NCBI GenBank assembly: GCA_963973455.1
Contig: CAXAZF010000005.1
Coordinates: 221,120-285,119, forward strand
Direction: 5' to 3'
Length of the DNA: 64,000 nucleotides
DNA from: Marixanthomonas sp002364245
Lineage (GTDB): Bacteria > Bacteroidota > Bacteroidia > Flavobacteriales > Flavobacteriaceae
The position numbers and the translations under genes were made by a program. Of the stretch, positions 25,328 through 35,040 are shown piece after piece (within the stretch, counting starts at the first letter, position 1; every line of letters starts with the position of its first letter). Under the pieces are notes generated by a model, which saw only the letters and a list, made by a program, of their open reading frames with translations, searched no databases and had not been told where the DNA came from.

Positions 25328-28246
25328 ATGAAAAAATTGCTATTAACCTCACTGCTTACATTACTTTTCACTTCCGTTTATAGTCAGCAAATCAACCCGT
25401 TGATAGTTAAAGAAGATTTTAAAAATCAAGAAAAATGGGTGGATAGTATTTACGGCAATATGTCATTGCAAGAAAAAATTGGTCAACTTTTTATGGTCGA
25501 TGTTTTTTCGAGTGCACCAAAAGCTAAAACCAACAAGGTAAAAGACCTAATCAACAACCAATATATTGGTGGAGTTATTTTTTCAAAAGGAGGGCCTATG
25601 CGGCAGGCAAAATTAAATAACGAGTTTCAAGAGCTTTCAAAGATTCCTTTGTTAATAGGAATGGATGCCGAATGGGGCTTGGCCATGCGCTTGGATTCAA
25701 CATATGCGTTTCCGTGGAACATGACTCTTGGTGCCATTGAAGATAACGATATTGTCCGTCAAGTAGGAAAACGAATAGGAGAGCAAAGTAAACGTTTAGG
25801 GATTCACATTAATTTTGCGCCTGTGGTCGATATAAACACCAACCCCAATAACCCCATAATCGGAAACCGCTCATTTGGGGAGGATAAAGATAATGTGACC
25901 GAAAAATCCTTGGCTTTTATGAAAGGCTTTCAAGAAGCTGGAATCCTTGCAAATGCAAAACATTTTCCTGGACATGGCGATACAGAGAGCGATTCACACA
26001 AAGTATTGCCGACAATAGACCATACGCGTCAACGTATTGATAGTATTGAACTATATCCCTACAAAGAATTAATTAAAGAAGGGTTGAGCAGTGTGATGGT
26101 TGCTCATTTAAATGTACCATCACTTGAAGATAAATTAAATTTTCCTTCATCACTTTCAAAAACAATCGTTACCGATATTTTAAAAGGACAACTTGGGTTT
26201 AACGGATTGATTTTTACCGACGCTTTAAACATGAGAGGTGTTGCTAATTTTGATAAACCTGGCGAAATTGATTTAGCCGCTTTTTTAGCAGGAAATGATG
26301 TATTGCTTATTTCAGAGGATATACCCAAAGCTCATGCCTTATTGGTTAATGCTTACCGTGAAGGAACAATAACCGATGAACGACTTGCACATTCGGTTAA
26401 AAAAATTCTATATGCAAAATATAAAGCGGGTTTAAATACGTATCAACCTGTAGATACTACGTATTTAGTTGAAGAATTAAACACTGTAAATGACGATACT
26501 TTATATGAAAAAGCAATGGAAAATGCCTTGACGGTACTTAAAAACGATAAAGCGATTTTACCTATTAAAGATTTACAGAAAAAGAAAATTGCTTACGTAA
26601 ATTTTGGTGATGATTCTGGAAAACCTTTTTTAGAAGAGCTTCGGAAATACACTGATATAGACTGGGTAAAAGCGAATAGTCTAGATGATTACGTACAAAA
26701 GCTAAAAAACTATAATTATGTAGTTATTGGTTTCCATAAAAGCAATGAAAACCCTTGGAAAGGTTATAAATTTACTGAAAAAGAGCTTGTTTGGATTTAC
26801 GAAATAGCCCGAACAAACACAGTAATTTTAGATGTATTCGCCAGACCTTATGCACTTTCAGAACTTAAAACTGCCACTAATTTTGAAGGGGTGATTTTAT
26901 CCTATCAAAACAGTGAAGTATCCCAACAACTTTCGGCACAATTAATATTTGGAGCTCGAGAAGCTAATGGAAAGTTACCAGTAACACTGGGAGAGACATT
27001 TCCTCTTAATACACATTTTCAAACAAAATCATTAAAACGCTTACAATACGGAACTCCAGAAAGTGTAGGGGTAAATAGTTATAAACTTAAAAAAATAGAT
27101 TCCTTGGCGAAAGTGGGCTTATGGGCTAATATGATGCCTGGTGCCCAGATTTTGGTCGCCCGTAAAGGAAAAGTGATTTACGACAAAACCTTCGGTCACC
27201 AAACACAACAAAAAAAGAATGCTATTCAGGGTAATAGTATGTACGATGTAGCCTCGTTAACTAAAATTTTGGCCACCTTACCTATGGTAATGAATTTATT
27301 TGATCGAGGAGTACTTACTATGGATACAACGTTGGGCGAAATGCTTCCGGAGTATAAATATTCAAACAAAGCAAATGTTACATTAAAAGAAATGCTTTCA
27401 CATTATGCTCGCCTTAAAGCGTGGATTCCGTTTTATACGCATACCTTAGATACCGTTACCCATAAGCCAGCTGCCAAATATTATAGTAAAACCCCAACCG
27501 AAAAGTTTAATATCCCAGTTGCGGAAGACCTTTATATGCGTCGTGATTACCAAGACAGTATTTTTAAAATAATAAAAGAGAGTGAGTTACGACCGGTTAG
27601 AGGTTATAGATACAGTGATTTACCGTATTATATTCTGAAAAAATATTTAGAAGAATTCTATGGAGCACCGTTAGAAACATTAGTACAACGTAATTATTAT
27701 GAGTCTTTGGGTGCCAATTATACAACCTATTTACCGTTAAATAAATTTCCAAAAAGTATGATTGTCCCTACTGAAGAAGATAATTCCTTCCGTATGCAGA
27801 AAGTGCAAGGTTACGTTCATGACCAAGGCGCTGCTATGTTGGGTGGTGTAAGTGGGCATGCAGGTTTGTTCAGTACTTCAAACGATATTGCCAAGATTAT
27901 GCAAATGTATTTATGGAAAGGTTTTTACGGCGGAACACGCTATTTTAAGCCAGAAACCTTAGATGCTTTTAACACTTGTTATTATTGTGAGGATGATGTA
28001 AGGCGAGGGGTTGGCTTCGACAAACCACAGCTGGGTAATGTAGGTCCTACTTGTGGCTGTGTTTCCATGACTAGTTTTGGGCACAGCGGATTTACTGGAA
28101 CGTTTGCTTGGGCAGACCCAGAAGCAGAAATTGTATATATATTTTTATCTAACAGAACTTATCCCGATTCCCGAAATAGAAAGTTGATAAGTAGTAATTT
28201 GCGTACCAAAATACAGCAAGCCATTTATGATGCCATTGATTATTAA
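25328..28246 (+). CDS. glycoside hydrolase family 3 / beta-lactamase-fold fusion, exported
   Basis: A 972-residue secreted fusion with a signal peptide (1-19). Residues about 35-370 form a GH3 barrel of the NagZ beta-N-acetylhexosaminidase type: KHFPGHGDTESDSH (211-224) carries the NagZ His/Asp general acid loop, and Asp298 in FTDALNMRG is the nucleophile. A second GH3-type domain covers about 385-560. Residues about 575-972 are a serine beta-lactamase/PBP-fold domain with S643-x-x-K646 (SLTK), Y762-S-D764 and H919-S-G921 in the three active-site positions, so it looks active. The combination suggests periplasmic muropeptide trimming: sugar and peptide or ester ends. Two enzymes in one chain is a known Bacteroidota architecture. 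Confidence 0.88.
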   Translation: MKKLLLTSLLTLLFTSVYSQQINPLIVKEDFKNQEKWVDSIYGNMSLQEKIGQLFMVDVFSSAPKAKTNKVKDLINNQYIGGVIFSKGGPMRQAKLNNEFQELSKIPLLIGMDAEWGLAMRLDSTYAFPWNMTLGAIEDNDIVRQVGKRIGEQSKRLGIHINFAPVVDINTNPNNPIIGNRSFGEDKDNVTEKSLAFMKGFQEAGILANAKHFPGHGDTESDSHKVLPTIDHTRQRIDSIELYPYKELIKEGLSSVMVAHLNVPSLEDKLNFPSSLSKTIVTDILKGQLGFNGLIFTDALNMRGVANFDKPGEIDLAAFLAGNDVLLISEDIPKAHALLVNAYREGTITDERLAHSVKKILYAKYKAGLNTYQPVDTTYLVEELNTVNDDTLYEKAMENALTVLKNDKAILPIKDLQKKKIAYVNFGDDSGKPFLEELRKYTDIDWVKANSLDDYVQKLKNYNYVVIGFHKSNENPWKGYKFTEKELVWIYEIARTNTVILDVFARPYALSELKTATNFEGVILSYQNSEVSQQLSAQLIFGAREANGKLPVTLGETFPLNTHFQTKSLKRLQYGTPESVGVNSYKLKKIDSLAKVGLWANMMPGAQILVARKGKVIYDKTFGHQTQQKKNAIQGNSMYDVASLTKILATLPMVMNLFDRGVLTMDTTLGEMLPEYKYSNKANVTLKEMLSHYARLKAWIPFYTHTLDTVTHKPAAKYYSKTPTEKFNIPVAEDLYMRRDYQDSIFKIIKESELRPVRGYRYSDLPYYILKKYLEEFYGAPLETLVQRNYYESLGANYTTYLPLNKFPKSMIVPTEEDNSFRMQKVQGYVHDQGAAMLGGVSGHAGLFSTSNDIAKIMQMYLWKGFYGGTRYFKPETLDAFNTCYYCEDDVRRGVGFDKPQLGNVGPTCGCVSMTSFGHSGFTGTFAWADPEAEIVYIFLSNRTYPDSRNRKLISSNLRTKIQQAIYDAIDY

Positions 28247-28260
28247 AAAGAAAACCTAGA

Positions 28261-29391
28261 ATGAAAATAGCTATTGTGTGTTACCCTACTTTTGGAGGTA
28301 GTGGTGTTGTCGCTACCGAATTAGGCATAGCCTTATCTGAACGAGGCCATGAAGTTCACTTTGTAACTTATAAACAACCGGTTCGATTAGAGTTACTTTC
28401 AAAAAAAATATTCTTTCACGAAGTATCGGTGCCAGATTATCCGTTATTTCATTACCAACCATACGAATTGGCACTTTCCAGTAAATTGGTAGATACTGTT
28501 AAGTTACACAACATTGATTTATTGCACGTGCATTATGCCATTCCGCATGCATATGCAGGTTATATGGCTAAAAAAATGCTTGAAGAAGAGGGTATTTCAC
28601 TTCCAATGGTGACCACCCTGCATGGTACAGACATTACCTTAGTGGGAAACCATGAGTTTTATAAGCCTGCAGTAACGTTTAGTATTAATAAAAGTGATGT
28701 GGTTACTTCGGTTTCACAGAGTTTAAAAGATGACACCAATCGTCTTTTTACTGTTGAAGATGATATCAAGGTTGTTCCCAATTTTATTGATATGGCAAAG
28801 CACAATCCGTCTTTTACCGATTGCCAAAGGGAGTTAATGGCAGAACCTCAAGAACGAATTGTTACTCACATAAGTAATCTTCGGAAAGTAAAACGCGTCA
28901 CCGACGTAATTGAAGTGTTTGATCGTATTCAGAAAAAAATACCCGCAAAATTATTAATGGTGGGTGAAGGGCCCGAAAAAGAAGCCTGTGAAGAACTCTG
29001 TATTAAAAAAGGGATAAAAAATAAAGTTGTCTTTTTAGGTAACAGTAGTGAGATAGGTAAAATTTTGTGTTTTAGTGATTTATTTTTGTTGCCTTCGGAA
29101 AAAGAAAGCTTTGGTTTGGCAGCTTTAGAAGCTATGGCTAGTGGTGTTCCTGTTATTTCAAGTAATGCCGGCGGACTTCCTGAAGTTAACAAAAATGGCG
29201 TGAGCGGATACTTGAGTGATGTTGGCAACATTGATGAAATGGCCAAAAATGCTGTCAAAATTCTTTCTTCAGAAGAAACCCTTTCAACATTTAAAAAACA
29301 GGCTAGAGAAATAGCCCGTACGTTCGATACCAAAAAAATTGTACCTTTATACGAAGCAGTTTATGAGCAAGCTGTAAAAATGAACGTGTAA
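28261..29391 (+). CDS. bshA: N-acetyl-alpha-D-glucosaminyl L-malate synthase (bacillithiol pathway)
   Basis: A 376-residue GT4 glycosyltransferase that transfers GlcNAc from UDP-GlcNAc to L-malate, the first step of bacillithiol synthesis. Diagnostic pieces are the N-terminal CYPTFGGSGVVATELG, VHYAIPHAYAGYMAK, TTLHGTDITLVGNH, the donor-binding GEGPEK and the E-x7-E motif in EKESFGLAALEAMASG. Length is typical of BshA. It starts 14 bases after the GH3 fusion, so it may share a transcript. bshB and bshC are not in the window. Cytosolic. Confidence 0.93.
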   Translation: MKIAIVCYPTFGGSGVVATELGIALSERGHEVHFVTYKQPVRLELLSKKIFFHEVSVPDYPLFHYQPYELALSSKLVDTVKLHNIDLLHVHYAIPHAYAGYMAKKMLEEEGISLPMVTTLHGTDITLVGNHEFYKPAVTFSINKSDVVTSVSQSLKDDTNRLFTVEDDIKVVPNFIDMAKHNPSFTDCQRELMAEPQERIVTHISNLRKVKRVTDVIEVFDRIQKKIPAKLLMVGEGPEKEACEELCIKKGIKNKVVFLGNSSEIGKILCFSDLFLLPSEKESFGLAALEAMASGVPVISSNAGGLPEVNKNGVSGYLSDVGNIDEMAKNAVKILSSEETLSTFKKQAREIARTFDTKKIVPLYEAVYEQAVKMNV

Positions 29392-29429
29392 AACACATTG
29401 CTTATCTGCTTCATAAAAAAATGATACAG

Positions 29430-29891
29430 ATGAAATCACTTTTCATACTTATTGTAATACTATTTTCTGCTTGTAAAGGAGGACAACCTGTAAAAGATGA
29501 CACACCTAGTGACGTTCCTTTTCAAGTGCTCATTACTGCTTCACAAAGTAATATTGAAGAACCTCAACGGAAAATTATAGACAATCAAAAAGAACTGGAA
29601 TCTCTTTTTGCTGAAATTAATAAAACCCGGGACCCTGAAATACCTATTCCAGAAATAGTTTTTGACAAAGAAATAATAGCTTTTATTAACCTTGGGCAAA
29701 CATCTACAGGTGGATACACCATTACTGTTGAGAATATTGAGATGACAAAAAATGAAGTGGTCATCCATACAGGAGGAACATCACCTAAACCAAGAGATAA
29801 CGTAACTATGGTTATTACAACTCCTTTTACCATAGTGAAGCTTAACAAGCAGATTTTACCAATTGTTTTTGAGCCAAAGTTAAAACGGTAG
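29430..29891 (+). CDS. PrcB-like lipoprotein
   Basis: A 153-residue lipoprotein with lipobox FSAC (Cys15), then a compact beta domain. The pattern FDKEIIAFINLGQTSTGGYTITVENIEMTKNEVVIHTGGTSPKP...VITTPFTIVKL is that of the PrcB C-terminal domain, described from a treponemal protease complex. No protease gene is adjacent, so a complex is not implied here. The ATG at 29430 is preferred over 29421, giving a normal lipoprotein signal. It is 38 bases downstream of bshA and convergent with the M19 dipeptidase gene, ending 2 bases from it. Confidence 0.75.
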   Translation: MKSLFILIVILFSACKGGQPVKDDTPSDVPFQVLITASQSNIEEPQRKIIDNQKELESLFAEINKTRDPEIPIPEIVFDKEIIAFINLGQTSTGGYTITVENIEMTKNEVVIHTGGTSPKPRDNVTMVITTPFTIVKLNKQILPIVFEPKLKR

Positions 29892-29893
29892 CT

Positions 29894-31348
29894 TTAATAA
29901 TTTCTTTTTATAAACTCCATTGCATTTTCACGCAAAACGCGTTCTATAATAGCTTCACCTGTAATTCTATTAAATTCCTTTAAGTTATTTCGGTTTTTAG
30001 CCATGTAAGCATCGGCATGATTTACCATTTCTTCTGCTAAATCACGAATATTTTCGGCGGTCCAAATGCCTTTTAATGGATTTATAATCCCATCAAAATC
30101 ACTGCCAATACTTTGAATGCCCCAACAAAAAAGGCCTTCATTATTCAAAACTTCAGCAATATGTTCTACTTGTCGCCATACCAATAAAGATTTTTTTCGA
30201 AGTTGTTTTCGTTTATTTGGGAAGTATATTTTAGATTCTTTGATGGCTTTTGGGCTTCCTATGCGCCTTTCGTCCAGCTGTATACCAAAAATTCCATTGC
30301 TTCTTGCTATTCGTATAAATTCAGAATCAAAAAAATTAATATCTATTTGATTAAAATTTTTAGCTCGGTCAGGATAATCCGTTTTATCTTTTTCTACTAA
30401 TGACCGATATCCATTTGCCGCTCCATGACTTGCAATGACAGGGATATCTTCATTGTTAAATGTAGTATCCAATAAACCGTAATATGTTTTTCGGGAATCT
30501 TCGCTCATATGTTTAATATCTAAGGGAATTCGGTTTCCGTTAGCGTTGTCTAGTAATAATTCAATTACTTCAAATCCTAAAGGCGTTATTCCTGTGTTGA
30601 TTCCTCGTTTTTGGTTATCTTCTAAAGCACCAATACTAATGCTTTTGGCATGACCGCACAGTTCATTATAAAAATGATGAGCAAAAGTGATAAATAGCGG
30701 TCTATGTTCCCATTGTTTTACTTTTTGTATGTTTTCTTTTACTTCAATAGGGTTTGCGGTGTCTTCGTGCATTTTTAAACCGGTATTGAACGCGTGACCC
30801 CCCTCGATAGAGATAATAATGTTAATTATCTTTTTAGTAGCTGTCTCTAATTGCTTATTGGCTTCAATTTCAGAAAAACTATTTACGACTCGGTAGGTGT
30901 AGAACGTGTTTTTTAACTTTATAACTTGGTTATCTAACTGTAAAAGAAATTCATATTCAGAAATTAAATCTTCAAAATAATTATTGTGACTTAATATGTA
31001 GTCGATTCGGCTTTGACTAATACTGGAAGCAAGATTTACCAAAACATCTGTCAATCCTTTCCAACCCCATATACGGCGGCTTAAAAAGTGCTTTTCGAAA
31101 GGGTAAAGACTAACGACAACCACTTTTGTTTTTGCTTTAGCCAAAGTGGTCATATCGGTTTGTGTAAACTTTGTAAGCGTAACGATACGGTTTACAAATT
31201 TCTCTAAAAAGTTTGGCGGACTGTAATGCCAAATAGAATTTTTGCGTCCAGGGTTTAAGTTATTTTTCTTTTTTGGAGTGTACTTAAAGCTTTTGCTGTA
31301 CGGTTTTAGGGAAGGATGGCAATGAATATCTACATAATGAGTTTCCAT
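29894..31348 (-). CDS. M19 renal-dipeptidase-type metallopeptidase
   Basis: A 484-residue amidohydrolase-fold peptidase. Metal ligand positions are visible: the N-terminal VDIHCHP motif (H9, H11), the bridging Glu in IISIEGGHAF, histidines in FAHHFYNELCGHA and IASHGAANGY, and the Asp in IGSDFDGI. The first motif is HxH, where many M19 enzymes have HxD. The protein has no signal peptide and is longer than the usual 330-400-residue enzymes, with insertions around 25-140 and 330-400. It may hydrolyse dipeptides or a related cyclic substrate. Monocistronic. Confidence 0.75.
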   Translation of the reverse strand: METHYVDIHCHPSLKPYSKSFKYTPKKKNNLNPGRKNSIWHYSPPNFLEKFVNRIVTLTKFTQTDMTTLAKAKTKVVVVSLYPFEKHFLSRRIWGWKGLTDVLVNLASSISQSRIDYILSHNNYFEDLISEYEFLLQLDNQVIKLKNTFYTYRVVNSFSEIEANKQLETATKKIINIIISIEGGHAFNTGLKMHEDTANPIEVKENIQKVKQWEHRPLFITFAHHFYNELCGHAKSISIGALEDNQKRGINTGITPLGFEVIELLLDNANGNRIPLDIKHMSEDSRKTYYGLLDTTFNNEDIPVIASHGAANGYRSLVEKDKTDYPDRAKNFNQIDINFFDSEFIRIARSNGIFGIQLDERRIGSPKAIKESKIYFPNKRKQLRKKSLLVWRQVEHIAEVLNNEGLFCWGIQSIGSDFDGIINPLKGIWTAENIRDLAEEMVNHADAYMAKNRNNLKEFNRITGEAIIERVLRENAMEFIKRNY

Positions 31349-31431
31349 AGTTTGGTCGTATCGTGTTGTATTTCATAAAGTTACTCAACATAATCTACAA
31401 ACGAAAGGGGTTTTATCCTGAAATTTGACAT

Positions 31432-31464
31432 AAAAAAACCCTCGCTACTAACAAGGGTTAAATT
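31432..31464 (-). terminator. terminator after the beta-barrel gene at 31482
   Basis: AAACCCT and AGGGTT form a short stem with flanking A and T tracts, about 20 bases beyond the minus-strand stop codon. The stem is shorter than the others in the window. Confidence 0.55.
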
Positions 31465-31481
31465 TTCTATGTTTATACTGT

Positions 31482-31979
31482 TTAAAATTGGTAGCGAACA
31501 CCCAAAGCAATGTCAAAATCTATATCGTCGTTGTAATCGCCAAAACCGAATTCTGGTCTAAAGTCTAAAGACAATAATAAAGGAATATCAAAATTATACT
31601 CTATACCAATATCACCTGCTATGAATAAGTAGGTTTCAGAATCATCAAATCTATCATCATTATCAAAAAAATCATCATCATAATCTACACTAGCAATACC
31701 TGCACCAGGACCTGCATACCAGTTAAAACCACCGTCAATGTTCCACACCCATTGGTACAGACCAGTTAGTTTAAAGGCATCAAAATCATTATTACTTCTC
31801 CAGCCTAAGCCTAACTCCAAACGGTTGTTGTCGCTAAGCGCGCGTTGATAGTTGACTTCTGGTCCGAAACCATCACTGCCACCAAGACGCAGACCAATCG
31901 CATTGTCGGCTATTTCTTGTGCATTAGCAGAAAAAGAAAAGGCTCCAATAGCTATTAAAATCAATACAAGTTTCTTCAT
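31482..31979 (-). CDS. small outer-membrane beta-barrel protein
   Basis: A 165-residue exported protein: signal peptide (about 1-20, ending ANAQ), then alternating aromatic/polar strands ending in YQF with a C-terminal Phe, as expected for an OmpX/OmpW-sized eight-stranded barrel. Long acidic loops (DYDDDFFDNDDRFDDSE at about 100-115 and DYNDDIDFD near the end) could bind calcium or simply be extracellular loops. Function is unknown. A TAnnTTTG element lies upstream. Monocistronic, with a short terminator. Confidence 0.75.
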   Translation of the reverse strand: MKKLVLILIAIGAFSFSANAQEIADNAIGLRLGGSDGFGPEVNYQRALSDNNRLELGLGWRSNNDFDAFKLTGLYQWVWNIDGGFNWYAGPGAGIASVDYDDDFFDNDDRFDDSETYLFIAGDIGIEYNFDIPLLLSLDFRPEFGFGDYNDDIDFDIALGVRYQF

Positions 31980-32006
31980 AATTGTTGTTTTATATTGTTA
32001 ACTAAA

Positions 32007-32014
32007 CAAATGTA
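32007..32014 (-). promoter_or_regulatory. -7 promoter element for the beta-barrel gene
   Basis: TACATTTG on the minus strand matches TAnnTTTG exactly, 27 bases before the start codon at 31979. Confidence 0.5.
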
Positions 32015-32121
32015 GGTTGATTAAATGCACGTATGTGTTAACGCGTTCCTAACTTTAAAAGTGCATTTTAGAAAGTTTTGTTAAATAAAAAGGTCTTGTT
32101 TTTCTAAATTTACGAAAATCT

Positions 32122-35040
32122 ATGAAAAAAGAACTTGCCAAATTTAAAGCTGTTTTTGAAGGTGATTTTCATTATGATGATCTTCATAAATCAATCTATG
32201 CAACAGATGCTTCAGTGTATCGTAAACTTCCATTGGCAGTAGCTTTTCCAAAGACTGAAGAATCTATTAAACAGCTAATTAAATTTGCTCATAAAAACAA
32301 TACATCGCTTATTCCACGCACAGCGGGAACGTCTTTGGCAGGTCAGTGTGTAGGTGACGGTATTGTGGTGGATGTTTCTAAATATTTTACAAATATTATT
32401 TCGGTAGACACCGAAGATAAGACGGTAATAGTTCAGCCAGGAGTAATTCGTGATGAATTGAACAGCTATTTAAAGCAATACGGACTTTTTTTCGGTCCTA
32501 ATACATCTACCTCAAACAGATGTATGATTGGTGGAATGGTTGGGAACAACAGTAGCGGAACCACCTCCATTCAAAATGGGGTTACGCGTGATAAAGTATT
32601 GCAGCTTAAAACTGTTTTGGCAAATGGCGATACGGCTGTTTTTAATTCAATGTCTAAAGAGTCATTCCTTAAGAAAACCGAAGAAGGTAGTTTTGAAGGG
32701 AAAATTTATAAAACAATATACTCTGAATTGTCTTCGGAAGAAACTCGGGCTGAAATTAAAAGGCAATTTCCAAAGCCCGAGATACACCGTAGAAATACGG
32801 GCTATGCAGTTGATTCGCTGATAGATTCTGAAGTGTTTGATGAAACGTCCTCAGAAAAAATAAACCTATGTAAACTACTCTGCGGAAGCGAGGGAACCCT
32901 TGCCTTTACCACACAAATTACGCTTCAGTTGGACGATTTGCCTCCAGAGTACACTGCAATGATCGTCTCGCAGTACAAAAACCTTGAGAATTGCTTGAAT
33001 GATGTTTCCGTAGCGATGCAACATGATTTACATACTTGCGAAATGATGGACGATGTCATTTTAAATTGCACCAAGCAAAGCAAAAAATACGAACCCTATC
33101 GCTTTTTTGTAGAAGGTGAGCCTAAAGCCTTATTGCTACTTGAGCTAAGAGCAGAAACACTTGAAAGTCTTGAACAACAAACTGAAGCATTATTGCAATC
33201 CCTTTCAAAATCAGAGCTGAGTTATACCAAACCTGTTTTAAAAGGAGAAGAGATTGAAATGGCGTTAGAGCTTCGAAAAGCGGGACTTGGGTTGCTAGGT
33301 AATATGGTTGGGGACAAGAAAGCCGTGGCCTGTATTGAAGATACCGCAGTGGCTTTAGAAGATTTACCCAACTACATAGCTGAGTTTACTGCTTTGATGC
33401 AGAAATACAATCAAAAAGCGGTGTATTACGCTCACGCTGGAGCAGGCGAATTACATTTACGGCCCATTTTAAATTTAAAAGATGGGGAAGGAGTTGCTTA
33501 TTTTAGAAAGATTACGACCGATATTGCAAAACTTACCAAGAAATATAAAGGGTCCTTCTCAGGGGAACACGGCGATGGAATTGTGCGAGCTGAGTTTTTA
33601 GAAATGTTGATAGGAGAGCAAAATTTTTCTCTTTTGAAGAACATAAAAAAAGCGTTCGACCCTAATAATATTTTTAACCCTGGCAAGATAACCGATGCTT
33701 GGAAGATGGACGAATCGCTTCGGTATGAAATAGAAAGAGAAGAACCGGAAGTTGAAACGATTTTAGATTTCTCAGATAGTGAAGGTGTTCTTCGTTTAGC
33801 TGAAAAGTGCAACGGAAGTGGAGACTGCCGTAAAACAGCCGAAACCACTGGGGCGATGTGCCCCAGTTACCATGTGACCAAAAACGAAAAAGATACCACC
33901 CGAGCCCGAGCTAATATGTTACGGGAAGTGTTGACCAACAATACTGCTGCAAACAAGTTTAACAGTAAAGACCTTAAAGAAGTTTTCGACCTGTGTATCA
34001 GTTGTAAAGCTTGCGGAAATGAATGTCCCAGTAACGTGGATATAGCTACAGCAAAAGCAGAGTTTTTATATCAATATAATGAAGCAAACGGTGTTTCACT
34101 ATCCAATAAATTGTTTGCAAAAAGTAGCCGGTTGAACAAAATGGGAGCATGGTTTCCGAAGCTAACAAATGCTATTTATAAAAACGGATTTACTTCAAAT
34201 ATTACTAAAAAAGTAAGTGGTGTGGCTTTAGAAAGAAACTTACCATTAATTTCAAGTAAAAGTTTTAGTAAAATACTTCAATCAAAAGTAAATCAATTAA
34301 TTACAAAAAATAAAGAAGTTGTTTTGTTTGTTGATGAATTAAGTAATTATCTTGATGCCGAGATAGCTGAAGATGCGTATGATTTGCTAACTGGATTAGG
34401 ATATAAGGTGACGGTTATTGATCATTTGGACAGTGCAAGAGCTTTGATAAGCAAAGGTTTTTTAAAAGAGGCAAAAGTTGAAGTGAATAAAAATATTTGC
34501 TATTTACAGAATATCATTTCAGAAGGACAACCATTGCTCGGTATTGAGCCTTCTGCAATTTTGGGTTTTCGGGATGAATATCTTCGTTTGGCTGATGATT
34601 TGGATTCAGCAAAAGAAATTTCAAAACATAGTTTTTTAATTGAAGAGTTCTTGGCTTCTGAAATTAAAGTAGGAAACATAGCTTCAGATGAATTTACTTC
34701 CGAAGCCAAAACCATCAAAATTCATAATCACTGCCATCAAAAAGCATTGAGTAATCAAAAAATCACGTTCGATTTATTGAATTTACCTAAAAACTATAAA
34801 CCAACAATTATTACGTCGGGTTGTTGCGGCATGGCAGGTAGCTTTGGGTATGAAAAAGAACATTATGAAGTAAGTATGCAAATTGGCGAGTTAAAGCTAT
34901 TTCCTTCAGTTAGGAAAGCTTCAAAAGACACCATTATTGCTGCTAATGGCACAAGCTGTAGACATCAAATAAAAGATGGAACAGGCGTGCAAGCCTTACA
35001 TCCGGTTTCTATATTAAAGCAAGCGCTTATTCATAAATAA
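32122..35040 (+). CDS. FAD-linked oxidase / 4Fe-4S ferredoxin / CCG-domain fusion (D-lactate/glycolate dehydrogenase type)
   Basis: A 972-residue cytoplasmic or membrane-associated oxidoreductase combining three modules. Residues about 35-260 are an FAD-binding PCMH domain (IPRTAGTSLAGQCVGDGIVVDV, GGMVGNNSSGTTS), followed by the FAD-oxidase C-terminal domain to about 530. Residues about 560-650 hold two iron-sulfur cysteine clusters (CNGSGDCRKTAETTGAMCPS and CISCKACGNECPSNVD). The end has a CCG-type motif (TSGCCGMAGSFGYE). This architecture matches the YdiJ-like 2-hydroxyacid dehydrogenases that oxidise D-lactate, glycolate or D-2-hydroxyglutarate. The precise substrate is uncertain. It converges with, and overlaps by 14 bases, the LpxH-like gene. 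Confidence 0.87.
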   Translation: MKKELAKFKAVFEGDFHYDDLHKSIYATDASVYRKLPLAVAFPKTEESIKQLIKFAHKNNTSLIPRTAGTSLAGQCVGDGIVVDVSKYFTNIISVDTEDKTVIVQPGVIRDELNSYLKQYGLFFGPNTSTSNRCMIGGMVGNNSSGTTSIQNGVTRDKVLQLKTVLANGDTAVFNSMSKESFLKKTEEGSFEGKIYKTIYSELSSEETRAEIKRQFPKPEIHRRNTGYAVDSLIDSEVFDETSSEKINLCKLLCGSEGTLAFTTQITLQLDDLPPEYTAMIVSQYKNLENCLNDVSVAMQHDLHTCEMMDDVILNCTKQSKKYEPYRFFVEGEPKALLLLELRAETLESLEQQTEALLQSLSKSELSYTKPVLKGEEIEMALELRKAGLGLLGNMVGDKKAVACIEDTAVALEDLPNYIAEFTALMQKYNQKAVYYAHAGAGELHLRPILNLKDGEGVAYFRKITTDIAKLTKKYKGSFSGEHGDGIVRAEFLEMLIGEQNFSLLKNIKKAFDPNNIFNPGKITDAWKMDESLRYEIEREEPEVETILDFSDSEGVLRLAEKCNGSGDCRKTAETTGAMCPSYHVTKNEKDTTRARANMLREVLTNNTAANKFNSKDLKEVFDLCISCKACGNECPSNVDIATAKAEFLYQYNEANGVSLSNKLFAKSSRLNKMGAWFPKLTNAIYKNGFTSNITKKVSGVALERNLPLISSKSFSKILQSKVNQLITKNKEVVLFVDELSNYLDAEIAEDAYDLLTGLGYKVTVIDHLDSARALISKGFLKEAKVEVNKNICYLQNIISEGQPLLGIEPSAILGFRDEYLRLADDLDSAKEISKHSFLIEEFLASEIKVGNIASDEFTSEAKTIKIHNHCHQKALSNQKITFDLLNLPKNYKPTIITSGCCGMAGSFGYEKEHYEVSMQIGELKLFPSVRKASKDTIIAANGTSCRHQIKDGTGVQALHPVSILKQALIHK

